From MED-G78 sp964343355 (lineage in GTDB: Bacteria > Pseudomonadota > Gammaproteobacteria > Magnimaribacterales > D2472): a stretch of 10,617 bases of DNA. Position numbers and translations under genes: made by a program. Where the stretch lies: the NCBI GenBank assembly GCA_964343355.1, contig CAYFJC010000035.1, positions 1 through 10,617 on the forward strand. The letters run 5' to 3'. A model generated the notes under the pieces. It was not told the origin of the DNA and did no database searches. It saw only the letters and a program-made list of their open reading frames with translations. Positions 6,669 through 10,617 of the stretch are shown here, in pieces. Each line of letters opens with the position of its first letter. The first letter of the stretch is position 1.

Positions 6669-6696
6669 TAGTTACTTTAATATATCAACGTAACTA
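6669..6696. repeat. Inverted repeat in the divergent promoter region
   Basis: TAGTTAC and GTAACTA form perfect 7-bp arms around a 14-base AT-rich spacer, ending 15 bases before the GST start codon. A weak promoter for the plus strand, TTGTTT (6655-6660) with TAATAT (6678-6683), overlaps it, so a repressor binding here could control the divergent genes. In AT-rich DNA an arm pair of this length can arise by chance. Confidence 0.3.
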
Positions 6697-6711
6697 TATT
6701 TTAAAAAAATT

Positions 6712-7746
6712 ATGAGTGAAAGAATAAAAATTATTGGAGCCGCTAATTCTCCATATACTCGCAAAATACTATCTGTATTTAGGTATAAGCATATTCCATA
6801 TAGTGTTTACTGGGCAGAGGTTGCAACTCATCTTGCAAAATTAGGCGTAGAGCCACCACGTCCTATTTTATTGCCTACGATTCTTTTAAAAAATGAAGAA
6901 GGTGAATACATTGCAACAACTGACACTACTCCAATCATAAGAAGATTAGAAAATGAATATCCAGGAAGGAATATTATTCCAAAAGACCCTGCTCTATCTT
7001 TTATTAATTACCTACTCGAAGACTTTGCTGATGAATGGATTACCAAATATATGTTTCATTACAGGTGGTATTTTGAAGAAGATGCAGATAATGCTGGAAC
7101 TATTCTTCCATTGAGCCATATGGTAAATATGCCCGAAGATGTTCATTCACAAATTAAATCTATGGTTGCTAAAAGACAAATTGAGAGGCTTTGGGTCGTG
7201 GGTTCAAATGATAAAACTGCTAAATTAATTGATTTAAGTTACAGAAGATTTTTAAAATTAATGGAGGCTCATTTATCAGTAAGTCCTTTTCTCTTTGGCG
7301 ATAAGCCCTCCTCGGCAGACTTTGCTATCTATGGTCAACTCACCCAACTTATTGGCTTTGATCCAACTTCAAGAAAAATTGCTTATGAAATCTCATCGAG
7401 AAGTGTTGCATGGCTTGATGTGATGGAAGATTTAACTGGGATTGATCCAGAGGAATCAAATTGGACTAGTCTTGAAGACAGTCCTCTAACTCTAAAAGAT
7501 ATTTTAAAAGAAGTTGGTAGAGTTTATGTTCCAGCTTTAATAGAAAATGATAAAGCTGTAACAGAAGGCGTGGATACTTGGGAAACTGAAATTGATGGAT
7601 CTATGTGGAAGCAAAAAACTTTTAATTATCAGGCAAAATGTTTATCTTGGATTCAGCAAGAGTTTAATAATCTAGATGACGAAAATAAATCAAGGGTTAT
7701 AAAATATATTGATGGTACGGGTTGTGAAATTTTAATAAAAGGATAG
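6712..7746 (+). CDS. Glutathione S-transferase-like protein with C-terminal extension
   Basis: The protein has an N-terminal thioredoxin-like domain (about 4-82) with the active-site-region motif SPYTRKI (13-19), the PTILL cis-proline strand (about 55-59) and TDTTPIIRRLE at the gamma-glutamyl-binding position. A helical GST C-domain follows with FLFGDKPSSADFAIYGQL, the conserved N-capping box and Asp. At 344 residues it is over 100 longer than a canonical GST; the extra segment (about 250-344) resembles nothing I can name. The active site has Ser13 where beta-class enzymes have Cys, so catalysis by Ser or Tyr15, or a binding role, is likely. There is no Shine-Dalgarno before the ATG, only an A-rich run. 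The SDR gene follows 4 bases later, so the pair is co-transcribed. The family is firm; the substrate is unknown. Confidence 0.85.
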   Translation: MSERIKIIGAANSPYTRKILSVFRYKHIPYSVYWAEVATHLAKLGVEPPRPILLPTILLKNEEGEYIATTDTTPIIRRLENEYPGRNIIPKDPALSFINYLLEDFADEWITKYMFHYRWYFEEDADNAGTILPLSHMVNMPEDVHSQIKSMVAKRQIERLWVVGSNDKTAKLIDLSYRRFLKLMEAHLSVSPFLFGDKPSSADFAIYGQLTQLIGFDPTSRKIAYEISSRSVAWLDVMEDLTGIDPEESNWTSLEDSPLTLKDILKEVGRVYVPALIENDKAVTEGVDTWETEIDGSMWKQKTFNYQAKCLSWIQQEFNNLDDENKSRVIKYIDGTGCEILIKG

Positions 7747-7750
7747 TGAT

Positions 7751-8539
7751 ATGGAAATTAAAGATAAAAGAGTTGTAGTCACTGGCGCTGCTAGTGGTAT
7801 TGGTAAAGCTTTATGCGTTGCTTTTAAGGATTCAGGTGCGAAGTCTATAGTTTGTGTTGATATGAATACAGAAGGTGCAATTGAGACAGCTGAGTTGGTT
7901 AAAGGTATTGCTGTTTCAGCTGACGTATCTAAAGAGTCAGATATTATTAATGTCATAGATAAAGCAAACGACCTATCAGGTGGTATTGATATTTTTTGTT
8001 CTAATGCAGGCATTGGGGGAAACCCGGGCTTCTTTGAATCTGATACAGCAGACTGGAATCATATTTGGGGTGTTAATGTTCAATCACATATTTATGCAGC
8101 TAAACATGTCCTTCCTCAAATGATGGAAAGAGGTGAAGGTTATTTAGTGAATACTTCTTCTGCAGCAGGGTTATTAACTCAACTAGGTGCTGCAGGATAT
8201 TCTGTTACTAAGGCTGCAGCTGTGAGTTTTGCAGAATGGATTAAAATTACTTATGGAAATAAAGGAATTGGCGTTTCTTGTCTATGCCCGCAAGCAGTAA
8301 GAACTGCAATGACTGAACAAGGGCCTGGCGTAGCTGGAGTAGATGGAATGCTGGAAGCTGATGTTGTTGCAAATGATGTTTTAAATGCTATTAGAGAAGA
8401 GCGTTTTCTAGTCTTACCTCACCCCGAAGTTGCAGAGTATATGCAAAGAAAAGCCAATGATCGAGATAGATGGATTGGAGGCATGCAAAGATTGCAAAAA
8501 CAATATGAAGATTTTTTAACCCCCATGAATGATAAATAG
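7751..8539 (+). CDS. Short-chain dehydrogenase/reductase (SDR), classical type
   Basis: Classical SDRs oxidise or reduce alcohol, ketone or acyl substrates with NAD(P). This 262-residue protein has the Rossmann motif TGAASGIG (11-18), SNAG at 84-87, Asn109 of the catalytic tetrad, Ser136/137, and YSVTK with Tyr150 and Lys154. Asp37 at the end of strand two (CVDMN) points to NAD rather than NADP. The length is normal and all active-site residues are present. AAAGGA at the end of the GST gene lies 7 bases before the ATG, and the intergenic distance is 4 bases, so both proteins probably act in one pathway, perhaps detoxification or catabolism of a lipophilic compound. The C-terminal end (EYMQRKANDRDRWIGGMQRLQ) is helical and resembles SDRs often found beside acyl-CoA enzymes. 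The substrate cannot be read from the sequence. Confidence 0.95.
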   Translation: MEIKDKRVVVTGAASGIGKALCVAFKDSGAKSIVCVDMNTEGAIETAELVKGIAVSADVSKESDIINVIDKANDLSGGIDIFCSNAGIGGNPGFFESDTADWNHIWGVNVQSHIYAAKHVLPQMMERGEGYLVNTSSAAGLLTQLGAAGYSVTKAAAVSFAEWIKITYGNKGIGVSCLCPQAVRTAMTEQGPGVAGVDGMLEADVVANDVLNAIREERFLVLPHPEVAEYMQRKANDRDRWIGGMQRLQKQYEDFLTPMNDK

Positions 8540-8545
8540 AACGAA

Positions 8546-8573
8546 ATAGCAGCCTGCTTTAGCAGACTGCTAT
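8546..8573. terminator. Bidirectional hairpin terminator between convergent genes
   Basis: ATAGCAG and CTGCTAT enclose a second stem, CTGCT/AGCAG, with a short loop. On the plus strand one C-A mismatch interrupts the stem; on the minus strand the same position is a G-U wobble and the stem is continuous, followed by TTCGTTCTATTTATC. It lies 7 bases after the SDR stop and 11 bases beyond the end of the cupin gene, so it can serve both transcripts. The better fold and T-rich tail favour the cupin side. Confidence 0.65.
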
Positions 8574-8583
8574 AGATACGAGT

Positions 8584-8994
8584 TTATTTTACAAAAACTG
8601 TAGGCGCCTCGCCCTTTTTAGCAACTCTAATTACAAGAGAAGATCTGCATTCGTCATCAGCAACAGCTGGCGCGTCGTCTTCTCCGCCATGTACCCAATT
8701 TGAAGGTTCAAACCAATATTCATCTTTATTAACAGGCTTAAATTCACCTGAAACATTAGTATTAGATTGACCATCAAGCATATAAACAAGTGTTCCATAT
8801 GGATGCATATGCTTATCGCCCTTATTTGCTCCACAGGAAGCATACTTTTCTACATATAAATCCATTTCTCCGCCTAGATCAAAAATCTCTGATGAGATCA
8901 AACCTTGTCCAGCAACTTTTTCCTCTTCATGGTGAGCAGCATTAATATTTATAGTGGCAATTATTAACATGCCTATCGCTAATTTAGTTTTCAT
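8584..8994 (-). CDS. Small secreted cupin-like protein
   Basis: The ATG at 8994 is chosen as start because AAAGGAAT lies directly upstream and the first residues (MKTKLAIGMLIIATININA) are a textbook signal peptide; an upstream in-frame ATG at 9036 would bury it behind 14 residues and lacks a ribosome site. The mature protein (about 20-136) has cupin features: KHMHPYGTLVYMLDG (61-75) resembles motif 1 with His62 and His64 but no Glu at the usual place, and FEPSNWVHGG (95-104) resembles motif 2 with His102. Three His could bind one metal. Cys54 and Cys116 may form a disulfide. The N-terminus after cleavage is HHEEE, another possible metal site. It is a single gene divergent from 9126, with a TyrR-like box in the shared promoter. 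Cupin fold is likely; the activity is unknown. Confidence 0.82.
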   Translation of the reverse strand: MKTKLAIGMLIIATININAAHHEEEKVAGQGLISSEIFDLGGEMDLYVEKYASCGANKGDKHMHPYGTLVYMLDGQSNTNVSGEFKPVNKDEYWFEPSNWVHGGEDDAPAVADDECRSSLVIRVAKKGEAPTVFVK

Positions 8995-9027
8995 ATTTAT
9001 TCCTTTTAAAAAATATTTAACTTTAAG

Positions 9028-9041
9028 CATACACAAGTATG
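9028..9041. repeat. Small inverted repeat near the cupin transcription start
   Basis: CATAC and GTATG form 5-bp arms around ACAA, at or just after the predicted cupin start site (a minus-strand TATAAA lies at 9048-9043). It could be a minor operator or a 5' leader hairpin. The short arms make this a weak call. Confidence 0.2.
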
Positions 9042-9060
9042 TTTTATAAATATACGCTTT

Positions 9061-9080
9061 ATGTAAAGTAGACTTTACAT
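9061..9080. promoter_or_regulatory. 20-bp palindrome matching the TyrR-box consensus
   Basis: ATGTAAAGT and ACTTTACAT are perfect 9-bp arms around AG. The core TGTAAA-N6-TTTACA (9062-9079) is identical to the known TyrR/PhhR box consensus, which controls aromatic amino acid genes in Gammaproteobacteria. It lies in the 131-base gap between the divergent cupin and propeller genes. With the minus-strand TATAAA at 9048-9043 it would cover the -35 region of the cupin promoter, a repressing position. Another regulator with a similar site cannot be excluded. Confidence 0.55.
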
Positions 9081-9095
9081 CAGAAGTGTTCTAGT

Positions 9096-9115
9096 ATTAA
9101 TTGAATACAATTAAT
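9096..9115. repeat. Second inverted repeat, upstream of the propeller gene
   Basis: ATTAATTG and CAATTAAT form perfect 8-bp arms around AATA, ending 10 bases before the ATG at 9126. A -10-like TACAAT (9106-9111) overlaps it; use of that box would give a nearly leaderless mRNA, consistent with the lack of a Shine-Dalgarno. It may be an operator over the promoter or simple AT-rich symmetry. Confidence 0.35.
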
Positions 9116-9125
9116 TACAAAAAAT

Positions 9126-9725
9126 ATGAACACTGCAAATGAGGTATATTTAGGTCAAAAAAATTCCGTTGCTAGATTTAATCTGGATACTCAAAAATCA
9201 GTTTGGGGTAAAGCTGTTGAGGGCTCTCCATCTATAATTTCTACCTGCGGTGATAATGTCTTGGTACAAAGCTCAACCATATGGGGGAAATATACCCATT
9301 ACCTTCTAGATGCTCAAACGGGCAATCAAATATGGGCCGCAGTCGACATTGGATGTTTGATTGTTCCGCAATATCATAAAGGGGACATCTTTTTTACTAA
9401 TGCTAAGGGTGCTGTATGTAAATTAAGCGGGGAATCAGGCAAATTGCTTTTTCAAACTAAATTTAAAAAGTGGTATGACTCAACAAGCTACATCCTAACA
9501 GTAGCCAAAGATAAGATTTATATATTATCGAAGAAAAAATCATTTCATGTAGAAATTAATTCTGGAGAATGCATAGAGGTACCAGAATTAGCAAACTTTG
9601 CCAAAGATCATTTGACTTTTGGGCTTGGAAATGGAGTTGATCAAATCGCGTTATTCTCTTCAATTGCTATAGCTACAGCCGCTGCCTCAAAAGATGGAGG
9701 TGCAGTTGGTGGTGGAGGTGAATAA
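9126..9725 (+). CDS. PQQ-like beta-propeller protein, half propeller without signal peptide
   Basis: The 199-residue product contains four PQQ-like repeats, each pairing a residue chain with a Gly-Trp or similar turn: VARFNLDTQKSVW (16-28), YLLDAQTGNQIW (about 59-70), VCKLSGESGKLLF (about 97-109) and FHVEINSGECIEV (about 140-152). Such repeats form the blades of six- to eight-bladed propellers used for binding or as dehydrogenase scaffolds; four are about half of one. There is no signal peptide, unlike BamB and quinoprotein dehydrogenases, so the protein is probably cytoplasmic. The C-terminus is a hydrophobic stretch (ALFSSIAIATAAA) followed by a Gly-rich tail. An in-frame stop at 9102-9104 limits upstream extension, and no Shine-Dalgarno is visible. 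A membrane-protein gene starts 50 bases downstream on the same strand. PQQ binding itself is not supported. Confidence 0.75.
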   Translation: MNTANEVYLGQKNSVARFNLDTQKSVWGKAVEGSPSIISTCGDNVLVQSSTIWGKYTHYLLDAQTGNQIWAAVDIGCLIVPQYHKGDIFFTNAKGAVCKLSGESGKLLFQTKFKKWYDSTSYILTVAKDKIYILSKKKSFHVEINSGECIEVPELANFAKDHLTFGLGNGVDQIALFSSIAIATAAASKDGGAVGGGGE

Positions 9726-9735
9726 AATATCAGTC

Positions 9736-9767
9736 ATGGGTACATTTATATACTCTTTATGGGTACA
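9736..9767 (+). repeat. Direct repeat of ATGGGTACA in the intergenic gap
   Basis: ATGGGTACA occurs at 9736-9744 and 9759-9767, 23 bases apart, in the 50-base gap before the membrane-protein gene. The spacing is about two helical turns, so a binding site is possible. No terminator hairpin is present, so the two plus-strand genes are probably co-transcribed. Confidence 0.25.
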
Positions 9768-9775
9768 AAAATAAA

Positions 9776-10617
9776 ATGGATAAGGAGAATAAAATTATTA
9801 AAGGATTTGTATGGATATTAATCCTATCTATTTTTCCTGTTGGCTATTTAGCAAATTATGATTATTTAACTGAAAAGCATGTTCAGATTTATATCGGTTC
9901 TATAATGTTAGGGGCTGTTATTGCTGGAATGTACCGAATTAACCAGCGTAAAGAAATAAGTAAAATTAGAAAAATAGATTTAGAAAATTTTGCCAAAAAT
10001 AATGATTATACTTTTTATAAAGTACCGTTAAGCCTTGAACACTTTAGATCATTTGACGTATTAAATAATATATTATGTGCTGAGAATCTTGATGGCACTA
10101 CCATTAATTTGAGTCAGGTCTTTTTTACGACTCATAGATATAAAAATCATTTAGTATCTCAAGAAGCTCCATTTAACGAGATATTTACAATTGACACATT
10201 CAACAGGGGACAACAGGGACAAAGTGATCAACACGCATTTTTTACTCAAGTTTTTTTATTTAAAATTAAAAAAAATATTCCAAAGTTTTATATCTCAGGA
10301 AATAAGACTTTAAATTGGAGATATAAATTCCCTTTTTTTACTTCTGCTGGAAATTCAAAGGAGCTTAAGAAAATAAATTTTAAAAATTATAATTTTCCAA
10401 ATGACTATTTGGTATTTATGAATTCAAATGATGCAGATCGATTTATAACTAGAAACTTTGTTGATTTATTAAATCAGGGTATTAAATCGAAGCAAGAAAA
10501 AATATGTATAGAATCAAATGGAAATTCATTGATATTTTTTGTATATAGAAAAAGGCATGACCTAAAAGAGATGGATAGCTATTTAAATTTATTTAATCAT
10601 CTAATTAGATCACTAAA
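9776..10617 (+). CDS. Two-helix membrane protein of unknown function, C-terminus beyond window
   Basis: The frame opens with an ATG at 9776 and stays open for 280 codons to the right edge. Two hydrophobic segments at about 9-25 and 38-53 are separated by a short loop, and NQRKEISKIRKI follows, so the large soluble part (from about 55) should face the cytoplasm. That part has an alternating alpha/beta pattern with FAKNNDYTFYKV, NLDGTTINLSQVFF, a strand FFTQVFLFKIKKNIPKFYI and NFPNDYLVFMNSNDADRF. This two-helix-plus-globular layout recurs in many uncharacterised bacterial proteins; I cannot name a function. There is no Shine-Dalgarno before the ATG; AAGGAG lies just inside the coding start. It follows the half-propeller gene by 50 bases in the same direction, so a functional pair is possible. 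Runs of Phe and Lys codons are even more AT-rich than in neighbouring genes. Confidence 0.8.
   Translation, partial: MDKENKIIKGFVWILILSIFPVGYLANYDYLTEKHVQIYIGSIMLGAVIAGMYRINQRKEISKIRKIDLENFAKNNDYTFYKVPLSLEHFRSFDVLNNILCAENLDGTTINLSQVFFTTHRYKNHLVSQEAPFNEIFTIDTFNRGQQGQSDQHAFFTQVFLFKIKKNIPKFYISGNKTLNWRYKFPFFTSAGNSKELKKINFKNYNFPNDYLVFMNSNDADRFITRNFVDLLNQGIKSKQEKICIESNGNSLIFFVYRKRHDLKEMDSYLNLFNHLIRSL

Noticed and set aside
7732..8013. Minus-strand 93-codon frame opposite the SDR gene
   Set aside because: Antisense shadow of a gene with complete SDR motifs; no start signal.
8631..8843. Second minus-strand frame within the cupin gene
   Set aside because: Overlaps the cupin in another frame and shows no domain or ribosome site.
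9736..9774. Twelve-codon leader peptide ending just before the membrane-protein ATG
   Set aside because: Its stop is placed suggestively one base before the ATG at 9776, but there is no Shine-Dalgarno and no regulatory codon run.
1..10617. Insertion sequence, prophage, CRISPR, tRNA or attachment site
   Set aside because: No transposase, integrase, regularly spaced repeats, cloverleaf-like sequence or flanking duplications were seen on either strand.

Overview
The window looks like a chromosomal segment from a low-GC, gene-dense, free-living marine gammaproteobacterium. A SAR86-type pelagic lineage is my best guess. The reasons are the AT-rich codon use, the short gaps, the very large TonB-dependent receptor (TBDR), the small RRM protein and a perfect TyrR-type box. 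This is inference from style, not a database match. No rRNA, tRNA, CRISPR array, IS element or phage gene is visible, and every reading frame is intact under the standard code.

Layout. (1) 1-2756, minus: a TBDR of at least 918 residues whose C-terminal end lies beyond the left edge. (2) 2757-3002: its control region, with a TATAAT -10, a perfect 14-bp LacI-like palindrome just downstream of the predicted start site, an upstream inverted repeat, and the terminator of the next gene. (3) 3003-6605, minus: seven genes in one direction. In transcription order they are a hotdog acyl-CoA thioesterase, a periplasmic rhodanese, an unknown secreted protein, two paralogous small secreted proteins of an unrecognised family, a patatin-like lipase and an RRM RNA-binding protein. 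The first three are tightly coupled. The paralogs and patatin probably form a second unit, and the RRM gene may have its own promoter. (4) 6712-8539, plus: a GST-like protein and a short-chain dehydrogenase, 4 bases apart, closed by a hairpin shared with the convergent gene. (5) 8584-8994, minus: a small secreted cupin, divergent from (6) 9126-9725, plus: a leaderless PQQ-like half propeller, and 9776 to the right edge, plus: a membrane-anchored protein of unknown function.

How the parts may work together. The receptor probably imports a large substrate across the outer membrane under a LacI-type, possibly sugar-responsive, switch. The 3312-6602 block mixes acyl-chain enzymes (thioesterase, patatin) with four exported proteins, so an envelope or lipid role is plausible but unproven. 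The two least explained systems are the paralog pair beside the patatin, and the half propeller with its two-helix membrane partner behind an operator-rich divergent promoter.
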